A DNA stretch of 64,000 bases from JAVBPB01 sp031549965 (GCA_031549965.1 JAVBPB010000048.1:62001-126000); one strand, 5' to 3'; shown: positions 18,221 through 27,623, counted from the stretch's first letter. Program-made: numbers and translations. The notes: generated by a model from the letters alone, not told the origin.

Positions 18221-19107
18221 TTATTCTCCTCAGTTTCCTTTATTGATTCATGAAAATTTCTGATGTTATAACTTTCCTTATATAAACTCATTTGTTTTTC
18301 ATATACAAGGTTACCAAACGCTTTATTAATTAGTCCACCAATTTTTCCTGGTGTATGACCTAATAATCTTATTGGCAAATTTAAACATCTTACCATCAAA
18401 ATTTTTTTACCATGTGCTTTAGCAATACATTGCACCATCTCATATGTTTTCACATACTCCTCATTTTGCGGATAGAAAACTCCTTGCTCTTCATTTATTA
18501 TCATCATTTTAACAAAAGTACATAAGTTGTCAATATGGAGCATACTTCTTTCATTATTTATTTTAGGAAATATCGGTAACCTTCTGGCAAATTTAGACAA
18601 CATAGGATAATTACCTTTGGAGCCTTTTCCATAAATCATAGGGGGTCTTAAAATAACAATTTTAAAGTTCTCATCACTTAATTTTTGTAATCCTAATTCT
18701 GCCTTTAACTTGCTATCTCCATAAAAATTACTTGGTGATGTTTTAGTATCTTTTGTAATAACTCTATTTTTTCCTACACCCGTACTTTCTCCATAAACAA
18801 TAATACTACTCATGTAAATAAATTGTTTTACACCATCTTTTTTTGCTTTTTTTGCTGTCTCTATTGCCAAATTACAATTTACCTTATAGTACTTTGACTG
18901 TTGTTCTTTTGAAATAGGTCCAACATCGGCATGTGCAATCCCTGCGACATGAAAGATCGAATCATATTTAGAAAAATCTTCTTTTTTCCAGTTATTGTCC
19001 ATCATATCAATTGTATGAATTAATATTGGAAAATGATTTTCCTTAACCATCTTTTCAAAAGACGTTCCGATATAGCTATTTGCACCCGTTATCAGTATTT
19101 TTTTCAT
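18217..19107 (-). CDS. NAD-dependent sugar epimerase/4-reductase (CapN/WbpV-like)
   Basis: This 296-residue short-chain dehydrogenase has ITGANSYIGTSFEK, HVAGIAHAD, SSIIVYGES and the catalytic FYGDSKLKAE (YxxxK). HVAGIAHAD is typical of the CapN/WbpV/WreQ group, which reduces the 4-keto product of a CapD-type dehydratase to UDP-D-FucNAc or UDP-D-QuiNAc. The arrangement with a WbuB/CapL-like transferase and a CapM-like transferase recalls capL-capM-capN of S. aureus. A strong AAGGAGGTG site precedes the ATG. Confidence 0.84.
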   Translation of the reverse strand: MKKILITGANSYIGTSFEKMVKENHFPILIHTIDMMDNNWKKEDFSKYDSIFHVAGIAHADVGPISKEQQSKYYKVNCNLAIETAKKAKKDGVKQFIYMSSIIVYGESTGVGKNRVITKDTKTSPSNFYGDSKLKAELGLQKLSDENFKIVILRPPMIYGKGSKGNYPMLSKFARRLPIFPKINNERSMLHIDNLCTFVKMMIINEEQGVFYPQNEEYVKTYEMVQCIAKAHGKKILMVRCLNLPIRLLGHTPGKIGGLINKAFGNLVYEKQMSLYKESYNIRNFHESIKETEENK

Positions 19108-19178
19108 ATCACACCTCCTTGCAAAATGCCAATTTAATAGAAAATATTTAATATAACTGCATGATACTAAACATTTTT

Positions 19179-19766
19179 TTATCTTTTACCTTCTTTAACT
19201 CCATCACTCATAACAACACTAATTATAGTTCTCATAAAGCATTTAAAATCAAACCAAAATCCAATATTATGTACATATTCCCCATCAAGTCTAGCTTTCT
19301 CCTCAATAGGTAACTCATCTCTTCCATTAATCTGAGCCCATCCTGTAAGTCCAGGTCTAACATTATTTGCTCCGTATTTTTCTCTTTCATCAATTAAATC
19401 AAACTGATTCCACAAAGCTGGCCTTGGACCAATTATGCTCATATCACCTGCTAATATGTTAAGCAATTGAGGTAACTCATCTAAGCTAGTTTTTCTTAAA
19501 AATCTACCGATTCTAGTAATATAGTTTTCCGGATTTTCAAGCATATGTGTTGGACAATCTTTTGGAGTATCTATTCTCATTGTTCGAAATTTAAGTATAT
19601 AAAAATGGGTCTTATAAATACCTACACGCTTTTGCTTAAATAAAACTGGACCAGATGAATCGAGCTTTATTAAAATAATTAAAGCTAATAATAAAGGCCA
19701 AAATAAAAATAAGCTAATTAAAACTAAAACCAAATCAATAATTCTCTTAATCTTTTTTACATACAT
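19179..19766 (-). CDS. Initiating phosphoglycosyl transferase (PglC/CapM family)
   Basis: This 195-residue monotopic transferase has an N-terminal re-entrant hydrophobic segment (IIDLVLVLISLFLFWPLLL), FKQKRVG, KFRTM, the catalytic Asp-Glu dyad in TSLDELPQL, and IGPRPALWNQ and RPGLTGWAQINGRDE. Small PglC/CapM-type enzymes move a sugar-1-phosphate from a UDP-sugar to undecaprenyl phosphate. With CapD and a CapN-like reductase nearby, the substrate is probably UDP-D-FucNAc or QuiNAc. The start is the ATG eight bases after GGAG; an in-frame GTG at 19775 is too close to that site. Confidence 0.92.
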   Translation of the reverse strand: MYVKKIKRIIDLVLVLISLFLFWPLLLALIILIKLDSSGPVLFKQKRVGIYKTHFYILKFRTMRIDTPKDCPTHMLENPENYITRIGRFLRKTSLDELPQLLNILAGDMSIIGPRPALWNQFDLIDEREKYGANNVRPGLTGWAQINGRDELPIEEKARLDGEYVHNIGFWFDFKCFMRTIISVVMSDGVKEGKR

Positions 19767-19858
19767 ATTATTCACTCCATAACATATTATATTCTTTGCA
19801 TTCTTAAATCGATTAATAAATATAATTTCCTAAATTAGCAATTTTCTTTTATTAAATT

Positions 19859-21091
19859 TTATTCACCTTTTACTTGTATATTAAGCACACCTTTAAATCC
19901 AATAATTAATAATAGTATAACCCTTAAAACATTTACAAATGTTACTGCCACACAAAATCCCATCATTCCTTCCAGTTCTAAGAAAATAATGCCTAATCCA
20001 AAATAAAATATTGCATATAATAATTGTATAATTAATTGCCACTTTATATTCGCATATTTCATAACAGATGGTGACAATATATTAGATAATACACCCACAA
20101 GTGCTGCAACATTAGCAATAATTATGTAACTCATTGCATCTTTTATTAATGTTGGATACAAAATACCAGTTATCCAAGGTGCAAATATAATAGAAATTGC
20201 CCCCCCAAAAATCGAACAACCTAAAATTAATCCGTTAATAATCCAATATTTTTTTACAGTCATTTTAAAATCTTTTTGAGCATAATAACTTAAAAGCACT
20301 CCTGCAATTGGGGTAATCACTAAACCAATACTTTTACCAACAAAAGAACTTACTGTAAAAATTGAAACTTGTGTTCCTCCTAATAATGGATATAATAAAA
20401 ATCTATCTAAATATATTATTACATTTGCCATTAATGCCGTAATAATTAGTACGATATATTTTATATACGTCTCTTTCCATCGTTCTGTCTTTTTATAACT
20501 TTCCTTGTATAAATTAGTAGTAAAAAACAAATATACTAATCCAAAAACTTCTCCCACTAAAAAACACAAACTCCAAATGCTTATAGTTTTTGCAATTAAA
20601 TATCCTATAGCATATCCTATACAAATTATCAAGTTTAATTTTAGATTAGATTTATAATTTATCTTTAATCTATATTCAACACTCCAATAATTTCTTACTA
20701 TTCCAATAATAGTATAAAATATCAATAATATACCATCAATTATTTTAATATCAAAGAAAAATAATATTATTATTGTGAAAACTACAATTCCTGCACATCC
20801 AAATATTCCTAATAAATAATTGAAATCTCCATTTTTCTTATCGTAATAATTTTCTGTTTGAAGTAATCTAACATTATTAAGTCCTCCTCCTAAGGAAACT
20901 ATTATGATATTGGCAACGCCCATTATTGTCAAAACACTTCCATATTGTTCAGAATCTAACCATTTTGCAAGATAAGGGTATAAATACAATTGCAATGTAC
21001 ATGTAATAATTAATACAGCCAAAATATTCCACGCAAAGTCTTTTAATACATTTAATACTTGATTTTTTTGTAATATATTATTAATTCGCAT
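19859..21091 (-). CDS. wzx: Wzx-type oligosaccharide flippase
   Basis: This 410-residue integral membrane protein has about 12 hydrophobic helices and the MOP/PST-type N-terminus (NILAVLIITCTLQLYLYPYLAKWLDSEQYG) followed by LGGGLNNVRLLQ. It should flip the undecaprenyl-linked repeat unit to the outer face for the Wzy polymerase. It is the only flippase candidate in the cluster. SD AAGGA lies upstream of the ATG. Confidence 0.88.
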   Translation of the reverse strand: MRINNILQKNQVLNVLKDFAWNILAVLIITCTLQLYLYPYLAKWLDSEQYGSVLTIMGVANIIIVSLGGGLNNVRLLQTENYYDKKNGDFNYLLGIFGCAGIVVFTIIILFFFDIKIIDGILLIFYTIIGIVRNYWSVEYRLKINYKSNLKLNLIICIGYAIGYLIAKTISIWSLCFLVGEVFGLVYLFFTTNLYKESYKKTERWKETYIKYIVLIITALMANVIIYLDRFLLYPLLGGTQVSIFTVSSFVGKSIGLVITPIAGVLLSYYAQKDFKMTVKKYWIINGLILGCSIFGGAISIIFAPWITGILYPTLIKDAMSYIIIANVAALVGVLSNILSPSVMKYANIKWQLIIQLLYAIFYFGLGIIFLELEGMMGFCVAVTFVNVLRVILLLIIGFKGVLNIQVKGE

Positions 21092-21147
21092 ATTTTTTCC
21101 TTTAATACAGAATTTAGTGACAATTTTAGTCTATTGTTATTATTGTT

Positions 21148-22287
21148 TTAACGATATATTCTTGCAGATAGTTTTTCATAATCTAAAAATTTGGAAGCAA
21201 AATTATAACTTTCATTTTTCATATCAATTAGTTTTGAAGGATTATTACTAATGTTTTCAAAAACATTCATAATCTCAATTTCATCTTTTACAAAGTAACC
21301 ATTGTTCTGAAGATATATTACATGACTTTTATAAGGATATAGCATAAGAGCACTTTTACAGCACATTGCATTCTGCATAGTTGCCGATTGTGTCCCCGGT
21401 TGACAATACATATCAATAGCTGACAGCAATTTTAGTATTTCAGTGTCATTTTGCCAGCCTAAAAACACTATTCTACTATCTGATTCTATCAAACTAATCA
21501 ATTCTTCTTGTTCTTCATTAGGTATGCTTCCAAATATAATTAATCTAAATGTCGGATTTTTTATACTTGAAAAAGCTCTAATAAGCTCTCTAGTTTTTTT
21601 ATTCCTATCAAGTTTTCCAGAATGTCCAAAAACTATTACATTATCATCAAAATTTAATTTCTTAAATACTTCTTGACGATTTTTACGCAATACTTCTTCA
21701 CTTACAATAGTACCACCAAGAGGAAACCATTCAAGCATTTTTTCATTTAAATCATACATCTCTACCAAATAATCTTTTGATTCTTCCGATATATATAATA
21801 TTTTGTTAATATATGGTAGTGCTTTTTTTAAAAAATATCCATGTATATACTTGTATGCAAATTTTGACAAAATATTCTTTGCTGTATTATTGAAATCCTC
21901 ATGAGAATCTACATAAAATAATAACTCAGGGTGAGTTTTTTTATATTTTGCTACAGTCATTAATTCATATCCACATACTCCATGATATAAAATGCAATCA
22001 GGTTTCATATTTTGAATCATTATATTTAATTTTTTTACTTTTTGAATTTTTGAAGTAATAAATTTATTCAAGATTTTATCATGTTTTACTCTTATCAATC
22101 TAACATTGTTTTTTAAATTCTTATCTTCCTCCTGAACTTCAATAATTTCGTTTCCTTTATACAAGTAATTATCACTTATATAAATCACTTCATTTCCATG
22201 CCTGCTATTTATGTCTGAAATAAAATTATCTTGATATGTCATCCCTTCTGTATAATGACTTACTAATCCCAAATGCAAAATTTTCAT
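21148..22287 (-). CDS. Glycosyltransferase family 4 (GT-B)
   Basis: This 379-residue protein has a GT-4 pattern: HLGLVSHYTEGMTYQDNF at the start, ILYISEESKDYL, VIVFGHSGKLDRNKKTRELI as the donor-domain signature, and LGWQNDTEILKLLSAIDMYCQPGTQSATMQNAM with the usual acidic/QS motif. It should add one sugar of the repeat unit, but substrate and linkage cannot be read from sequence. AAGGAG precedes the ATG. Confidence 0.85.
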   Translation of the reverse strand: MKILHLGLVSHYTEGMTYQDNFISDINSRHGNEVIYISDNYLYKGNEIIEVQEEDKNLKNNVRLIRVKHDKILNKFITSKIQKVKKLNIMIQNMKPDCILYHGVCGYELMTVAKYKKTHPELLFYVDSHEDFNNTAKNILSKFAYKYIHGYFLKKALPYINKILYISEESKDYLVEMYDLNEKMLEWFPLGGTIVSEEVLRKNRQEVFKKLNFDDNVIVFGHSGKLDRNKKTRELIRAFSSIKNPTFRLIIFGSIPNEEQEELISLIESDSRIVFLGWQNDTEILKLLSAIDMYCQPGTQSATMQNAMCCKSALMLYPYKSHVIYLQNNGYFVKDEIEIMNVFENISNNPSKLIDMKNESYNFASKFLDYEKLSARIYR

Positions 22288-22305
22288 GTCTATCTCCTTA
22301 ATATA

Positions 22306-23049
22306 TCACTTCTTCATAATATTAAATCTGCTACATTTAAGTCTTCTTTTAAATAATTCTACAAAAAAATAAAATCGATTTTCAATTAATTCTTTAAGTT
22401 TTAATTTTTTTGTTGCATTATTTGAATGTAATCTATGCTTAATACAGCATTCCCTTAATAAAATTATTTTACCATATCTACTTCCTAATATACCAAGCCA
22501 CAAATCATGGCAAATACCATGTTGTGGAAATGGACAGACAACATCCTTTAATTTTGCATTAAAAGCCATGCAACATCCCCAATAAGTTCCTTTAATAAAA
22601 TTTTTAATAGAACTGGTACTGATTCTATATTCTTCAAACAAATTTCCTTTAATATTTAATTCATCGTCTGTAATATAACCATCACAGATTGCAATAACTG
22701 TATTTGGATCTTCTAAAATTTTAACCATTTTATTTATTTTATCGTTCATCCATATATCATCTTGATCAGCAAGAAAAATATATTGACCTGAACAATAAGA
22801 TATAGCATTGGAAAAATTATTTGCCACTCCGGCAATTTTATTTTTATATATTTTTATTCTTTTATCTTTTAGAGAATATTCCTCAATTATTTTCCATGTA
22901 TTATCTCTTGAATCATCATAAGAAATGATGAGCTCATCATTCAAATTCATTAAAGTTAGTATTGAATCTATTTGTTTTCTAATATATTTTTCACCATTGT
23001 AAACAGCCATAGCAATTGATGCTCTGATAAAATCTTCTTCTTTTTTCAT
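22306..23049 (-). CDS. Glycosyltransferase family 2 (GT-A)
   Basis: This 247-residue protein begins with ASIAMAVYNGEKYIRKQIDSIL and has the metal/nucleotide-binding LADQDDIWM motif and GICHDLWLGIL, all standard for GT-2 capsule glycosyltransferases. With the two GT-4 proteins and the initiating transferase it suggests a tetrasaccharide repeat. It is the first gene of the main run after the DUF951 gene. Sugar specificity is unknown. Confidence 0.85.
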   Translation of the reverse strand: MKKEEDFIRASIAMAVYNGEKYIRKQIDSILTLMNLNDELIISYDDSRDNTWKIIEEYSLKDKRIKIYKNKIAGVANNFSNAISYCSGQYIFLADQDDIWMNDKINKMVKILEDPNTVIAICDGYITDDELNIKGNLFEEYRISTSSIKNFIKGTYWGCCMAFNAKLKDVVCPFPQHGICHDLWLGILGSRYGKIILLRECCIKHRLHSNNATKKLKLKELIENRFYFFVELFKRRLKCSRFNIMKK

Positions 23050-23237
23050 AAATCAATCATTCCTCTTAACTAGATGTAATATTCTCCTGAGTTAATCATA
23101 AATAATAAGCAATACAAATTTAGTTTTTATTTATTCTTTATAAATATCTAACTAATTGTATTACATAAAATATCATTCGTCAACACTTTTTACTATTTTA
23201 CATCAATCCCCATAGTATAATTCTCCATTGCTTAACC

Positions 23238-23432
23238 TTATATAGTTTCAATTTTTTTCTTCGTTATTGCTCTGATATTTTTTTCTAATTTTTTCCTTTC
23301 AATCATTAACTGATGCCCACACCCCACACACTTTAATCTAAAATCTATCCCTACTCTTAAAATTTCCCACTCTTTGTTTCCACATGGATGCTGTTTTTTT
23401 AACTTTACTATATCTCCAACTTCAATATCCAT
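23238..23432 (-). CDS. DUF951 family protein
   Basis: The ATG at 23432 (after GGGAGGAAAA) gives a 64-residue protein with MDIEVGDIVKLKKQHPCG and LKCVGCGHQLMIER, the standard DUF951 form of Firmicutes. The single cysteines and CVGC suggest metal binding or RNA binding, but the function is not established. A longer in-frame reading from 23483 adds non-conserved residues. It sits between the capsule genes and capD and is probably a housekeeping gene that the capsule locus surrounds. Confidence 0.8.
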   Translation of the reverse strand: MDIEVGDIVKLKKQHPCGNKEWEILRVGIDFRLKCVGCGHQLMIERKKLEKNIRAITKKKIETI

Positions 23433-23643
23433 TTTTCCTCCCAAAAATATGCTAAAAATTTCAACATTATGAAATCTATTCAAATATGTAGTTATTTCAA
23501 TACATAATCAATACCATTGTTTAAATCTTTATTATTAACTCAAAATAATATACTAAAAGTCTATTTTTCAAAAAATTATTAAATATTCATATTTTACTTT
23601 TAAATTAAAAAGAGCAAAAAACTTCAACTAACAAATTAGGTTC

Positions 23644-23700
23644 CTGAAAAAGTCCTCATACGTGGTTAATATACACAACCTAAATCAAGGACTTTTTCAG
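23644..23700. repeat. 12-bp inverted repeat (CTGAAAAAGTCC/GGACTTTTTCAG)
   Basis: Perfect 12-bp arms at 23644-23655 and 23689-23700 flank 33 bases. The right arm with its flank (AAGGACTTTTTCAGT) recurs at 49179-49193. There is no long T run, so it is not a classic terminator, although it lies just past capD on the minus strand. It resembles an insertion-sequence end or a small non-autonomous element. Confidence 0.6.
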
Positions 23701-23747
23701 TAGTCTCAATAAATAGAGGAATTTTTTGCCTATTAATTTTTTAGTTA

Positions 23748-25598
23748 CTACTTAATTTTTGTACCAATAATATCGCTTACAATCTCATATAAATCCGGCA
23801 CATTTTTAATTTCTATGGATCTTTTTAACACTTCCAGTTTTTCAATAAATTCAGCCCCATATTCTACAGGCTTAGCCACATATATCATTTTATTTTTTGT
23901 GGCTGTTATTCCCTCTTCCTGTAATAACAATTCCTCATATAACTTTTCCCCTGGTCTTAATCCTGTAAATTCTAACTCAATATCTTCATTTGGCTTAAGC
24001 CCTGATAATTTTATTAATTGTATAGCTAAATCTACGATTTTAACAGGCTCACCCATATCCAGTATAAATATTTCTCCGCCTTTTGCCATTGCACCTGCTT
24101 GTATTACAAGACTGGAGGCTTCTGGTATTGTCATGAAAAATCTTGTAATATCTGGATGAGTTACAGTTACCGGACCCCCATTTTCAATTTGCTTTTTAAA
24201 TAAAGGAATTACACTTCCGTTGCTCCCCAAAACATTTCCAAATCTTACTGCAACAAATTTAGTTTTACTGGTTTTACTCATATTTTGAATTATCATTTCG
24301 GTAACTCTTTTTGAGGCACCCATAATATTAGTTGGATTAACTGCCTTATCGGTTGAAATTAACACAAAACTTTTTGTTCCGTATCTTTCAGCATATTCTG
24401 CAACATTTTTAGAACCTAATACATTATTTTTGATTGCTTCAAAAGGACTATCTTCCATTAAAGGGACATGCTTATGAGCCGCCGCATGAAATACTACGCT
24501 TGGCTTATACTCTTTAAATACATCCTTTAATCTTCCTCTATCTCTTACTGAACCTATTAAAACCTTTAAATTAATGCGACTACCGTATTTTCTAAGTAAT
24601 TCCTGCTGTAAGTCATATGCATTATTTTCATATATATCAAATATTATTAATTGCTTTGGTTTTAACTTTACCAACTGCCTGCACAGCTCAGAACCTATAG
24701 AGCCTCCTCCGCCTGTTACCAAAACTACCTCTCCGTATATATAACTTGAAACTTCTTCATTTACAAGTTCTATTTCATCCCTTCCCAAAAGATCTGAAAT
24801 ACTTACATCCCTGATTCTGTTTACACTTACTCCGCCTTCAAGTATTTCATGAAGTGCAGGCATAATTTTTATCTTTGCATCTGTTTTTGAACAAATATCA
24901 AAAATCTCTTTTATTTCTATCTTAGATGCTGATGGAAGCGCTATTACTATTTCCTCTACATTATATTCTTCTACCAATTCCGGTATATCATGTCTGTTTC
25001 CGGCAACATAAACTCCATTTACAGATTTTCTAATTTTATCTCTATCATCATCTATCCCTACCACCGGATATCTTTCACCCTCAGCTATAAACATTTCTTT
25101 AACAAGAGTTATCCCTGTAAATCCCATTCCTACTATCATAACATTTATTCTGTTTTTAGGAGCTCTGATATTGCCTTGAACATTGGAACCTTTTATTATT
25201 CTATAAAATACTCTCGTTCCCACCATGGCAAGGAATATAATCATCCATGATATAAAATATGTTGTTCTTGGAAGTCTTTGCCCATCTATAAATCCATATA
25301 AGTAGCTAAGACCTGCTGCTATAAATGTAGCATAAAAAATTTGTAAAAAATCTGTTATTCCAGCATATTTCCACATTCTTCTATACATCTTAAATATTGT
25401 AAAAACAACTATATTGATAATTATTAAAATTAAAATCTGCCTGCCAAAAGCAGCTTTAAATTCAGGATATATTCTTCCATCAAATCTTAAAACCAATGCA
25501 AGATACCATGAAAGAGCAATAATTGTGGCGTCAAAACCTAAATGAAATATTACCTTGTTATATGTATTAAGAATCGCCCTACTAAAAATTTTATTCAC
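23748..25598 (-). CDS. capD: Membrane-bound UDP-GlcNAc 4,6-dehydratase (CapD/PglF family)
   Basis: This protein has about 616 residues. Four N-terminal membrane helices (about 12-130) are followed by a CoA-binding-like domain (INVMIVGMGFTGITLV). A Rossmann dehydratase domain then has VTGGGGSIGSELCRQL, FHAAAHKHVPLMEDSP and STDKAVNPTNIMGASK. CapD/PglF removes water from UDP-GlcNAc with retention, giving the 4-keto sugar used by the CapN-like reductase. The start is taken as GTG at 25598, seven bases after AAGGA; the ATG at 25607 directly abuts that site. Confidence 0.92.
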   Translation of the reverse strand: MNKIFSRAILNTYNKVIFHLGFDATIIALSWYLALVLRFDGRIYPEFKAAFGRQILILIIINIVVFTIFKMYRRMWKYAGITDFLQIFYATFIAAGLSYLYGFIDGQRLPRTTYFISWMIIFLAMVGTRVFYRIIKGSNVQGNIRAPKNRINVMIVGMGFTGITLVKEMFIAEGERYPVVGIDDDRDKIRKSVNGVYVAGNRHDIPELVEEYNVEEIVIALPSASKIEIKEIFDICSKTDAKIKIMPALHEILEGGVSVNRIRDVSISDLLGRDEIELVNEEVSSYIYGEVVLVTGGGGSIGSELCRQLVKLKPKQLIIFDIYENNAYDLQQELLRKYGSRINLKVLIGSVRDRGRLKDVFKEYKPSVVFHAAAHKHVPLMEDSPFEAIKNNVLGSKNVAEYAERYGTKSFVLISTDKAVNPTNIMGASKRVTEMIIQNMSKTSKTKFVAVRFGNVLGSNGSVIPLFKKQIENGGPVTVTHPDITRFFMTIPEASSLVIQAGAMAKGGEIFILDMGEPVKIVDLAIQLIKLSGLKPNEDIELEFTGLRPGEKLYEELLLQEEGITATKNKMIYVAKPVEYGAEFIEKLEVLKRSIEIKNVPDLYEIVSDIIGTKIK

Positions 25599-25745
25599 AC
25601 AATTCATTCCTTTTTGTATTTTTTATAATTCTACATTATATGACGTATTATAAATTATAATCTTAAACAATTAGAATGTCAAATGTAAGATTTACTATAA
25701 TTAATATTTTTATTAGTTAATTTACATTGACAATCATTTTACATT

Positions 25746-25774
25746 TTGATATATTGTTAATAGATTGCTATAAT
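25746..25774 (+). promoter_or_regulatory. Strong vegetative promoter for leader peptide and ABC-F gene
   Basis: TTGATA (25746-25751), a 17-base spacer ending in TGC (extended -10), and TATAAT (25769-25774) form a near-consensus promoter about 55 bases before the leader peptide start. An overlapping TTGACA (25727-25732)-17-TATATT (25750-25755) is also possible. A strong promoter followed by a terminator fits control by attenuation. Confidence 0.75.
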
Positions 25775-25830
25775 TTGTAGCTTTTTTAATACAAGAATAG
25801 TAACTATAGCTTAAAAAAGGAGATGTAGCA

Positions 25831-25854
25831 ATGTTCAATATGTCTTGCAAATAA
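25831..25854 (+). CDS. Seven-codon leader peptide (MFNMSCK)
   Basis: A short frame, ATG TTC AAT ATG TCT TGC AAA TAA, lies eight bases after a good AAGGAG site (25817-25822). It has a better initiation region than chance would give and sits between a strong promoter and an attenuator. Its last codons contain the strand TCTTGCAAA that pairs with a downstream segment. It is most likely a sensor peptide on which an antibiotic-stalled ribosome changes RNA folding. Confidence 0.65.
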   Translation: MFNMSCK

Positions 25855-26043
25855 ATTAAATACATATATGCATATCTTTTATTTGTGTGCATTTTTGCAA
25901 GAATAATATTATAACTTTACTTCATATTCCATTTAAATTTCATTTATCCTTTAATATTATTTATTTGTATTTTAAGGAACTGTTCAAATTTGGTCAGTAT
26001 GTTAATTAGGATGTAAGAGTATTCTTGCATCCTATTTTTTATT
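25843..26043 (+). promoter_or_regulatory. Ribosome-mediated transcription attenuator of the ABC-F gene
   Basis: Three mutually exclusive pairings are visible. Strand 1 (TCTTGCAAA, 25843-25851, in the leader ORF) pairs with strand 2 (TTTGCAAGA, 25894-25902). Strand 2 (TGCAAGAATA, 25896-25905) also pairs over ten bases with TATTCTTGCA (26020-26029), which is the 3' half of a terminator (AGGATGTAAGA/TCTTGCATCCT, 26008-26033, then ATTTTTTATT). Stalling in the leader would cover strand 1, free strand 2 and break the terminator. The ABC-F ribosome binding site AAGGAGG follows at once. Confidence 0.75.
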
Positions 26044-26064
26044 AAAATTTAAGGAGGTAGCTAT

Positions 26065-27543
26065 ATGTCTCAAATTAATATTTCTGACCTGACATTTTAC
26101 TATGACGGGAGTTATAATGATGTTTTTAATAATGTTTCTTTTACCCTTGACAGTAACTGGAGACTTGGTTTTATTGGAAGAAATGGTCGGGGTAAAACCA
26201 CTTTTTTAAATATTTTAATGGGTAAATATGAATATAAGGGGGCGGTTCAAACTAATCTGGCTTTTGAATATTTTCCTTTTCAGATTAATCCCGTAAGTTT
26301 TGAAAAAAATACTATTGATATTATAGAAGAAATTGAACCTGATTATGAATTATGGATGATTATTAGAGAGCTTACTTTACTTAATGTGGACGCTGATATA
26401 CTTTATAGAAGTTATTCCACACTTAGTAATGGAGAACAAACTAAAGTAATGCTTGCATTGCTTTTTTCTAAGGAAAATCACTTTCTGCTCATTGATGAGC
26501 CTACTAATCATTTGGATGAATCTACCAGATTATTAGTTAAATCTTATCTTAGTAAAAAGAAAGGCTTTATTTTAGTCTCCCATGATAGGGATCTATTAGA
26601 TGGATGTGTTGACCATATATTAGTTATTAATAGGACTAATATTGAAGTTTTTCAAGGTAATTTTACCACATGGTGGAATAATAAACAATTACAAGATGAA
26701 CATGAATTATCTGTAAATGATCAATTAAAGAAGGATATTGGCAGACTAAATGAAGCTTTTAAAAGAACAGAGGGCTGGTCAAATCAAATAGAAGCTAGTA
26801 AAATTGGGAATCATGTGGGGGATCGGGGATTTATCGGACATAAATCAGCTAAGATGATGAAACGGGCAAAGTCTGTTGAACAAAGGGTTGAAAAAGCAAT
26901 TGATGAAAAATCTTTGCTTCTTAAAAATATTGAGTCAAATGATGAATTAAAATTATTTTTTTTAAACCACCACAAAGACATTTTAATTAGTGCCAAGGAT
27001 TTTTCTATATCATATAATGGCAATACTATTTTTTCTGATTTAAGTTTTGAAGTAAAAAGGGGGGAATGCGTTGCGTTAAAGGGGAAAAATGGTTGTGGTA
27101 AATCAAGCATTTTAAAGAAAATATTAGGTTATCCAATTGAATCTTTTGGAAGCCTTGAAGTAGCAAGTGGTCTTAAAATTTCATATGTTTCCCAGGATAC
27201 TTCTTTTTTAAATGGTCATTTAAATGATTTTATTAACCATAATCAATTAGATCAAGCCCTTTTTAAATCATTACTTTTTAAGCTTGGATTTGAAAGATAT
27301 GAGTTTGGCAAGAACATTGAAGAGTATAGCAGTGGGCAGAAGAAAAAAATACTAATTGCTAAAAGTCTTTTAGAGCAGGCACACTTGTATTTATGGGATG
27401 AACCCCTTAATTTTATTGATATTTTCTCAAGAATGCAAATTGAAAATCTAATTAAGGAATATAGGCCTACTATGGTTTTAGTAGAGCATGACAGTTCTTT
27501 TGTGAGGGCTTTGGATTCCAAAGTTATTCTTATACAAGATTGA
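26065..27543 (+). CDS. ABC-F ribosome-protection ATPase, Lsa/CplR-like
   Basis: This 492-residue protein has two ATP-binding cassettes and no membrane segments: Walker A GRNGRGKTT near residue 40 and GKNGCGKSS near 345, signatures LSNGEQTK and YSSGQKKK, and LLIDEPTNHLD. A linker of about 100 residues (about 190-300) would carry the antibiotic-resistance arm. The N-terminus (LTFYYDG...VSFTLDSNWRLGFIGRNGRGKTT) strongly resembles Lsa-type proteins that displace lincosamides, streptogramin A and pleuromutilins from ribosomes. Which drugs it acts on cannot be read here. An attenuator controls it. Confidence 0.9.
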   Translation: MSQINISDLTFYYDGSYNDVFNNVSFTLDSNWRLGFIGRNGRGKTTFLNILMGKYEYKGAVQTNLAFEYFPFQINPVSFEKNTIDIIEEIEPDYELWMIIRELTLLNVDADILYRSYSTLSNGEQTKVMLALLFSKENHFLLIDEPTNHLDESTRLLVKSYLSKKKGFILVSHDRDLLDGCVDHILVINRTNIEVFQGNFTTWWNNKQLQDEHELSVNDQLKKDIGRLNEAFKRTEGWSNQIEASKIGNHVGDRGFIGHKSAKMMKRAKSVEQRVEKAIDEKSLLLKNIESNDELKLFFLNHHKDILISAKDFSISYNGNTIFSDLSFEVKRGECVALKGKNGCGKSSILKKILGYPIESFGSLEVASGLKISYVSQDTSFLNGHLNDFINHNQLDQALFKSLLFKLGFERYEFGKNIEEYSSGQKKKILIAKSLLEQAHLYLWDEPLNFIDIFSRMQIENLIKEYRPTMVLVEHDSSFVRALDSKVILIQD

Positions 27544-27568
27544 TTATTCAGTCTTGTATTTTTTTTAT
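27532..27568 (+). terminator. Intrinsic terminator after ABC-F gene
   Basis: ACAAGATTGA and TCAGTCTTGT pair around TTAT, followed by a run of eight T. The stop codon lies within the left arm. Confidence 0.9.
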
Positions 27569-27623
27569 TCTTTGTAGCTTTTTTATGCCCTCAGGGGTAT
27601 TATAGGTGAAAGGAGGTTTTAAC

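Noticed and set aside
23748..25598. CapD as a second FnlA
   Set aside because: It has four N-terminal membrane helices and the long two-domain form of CapD/PglF, unlike the short soluble FnlA.
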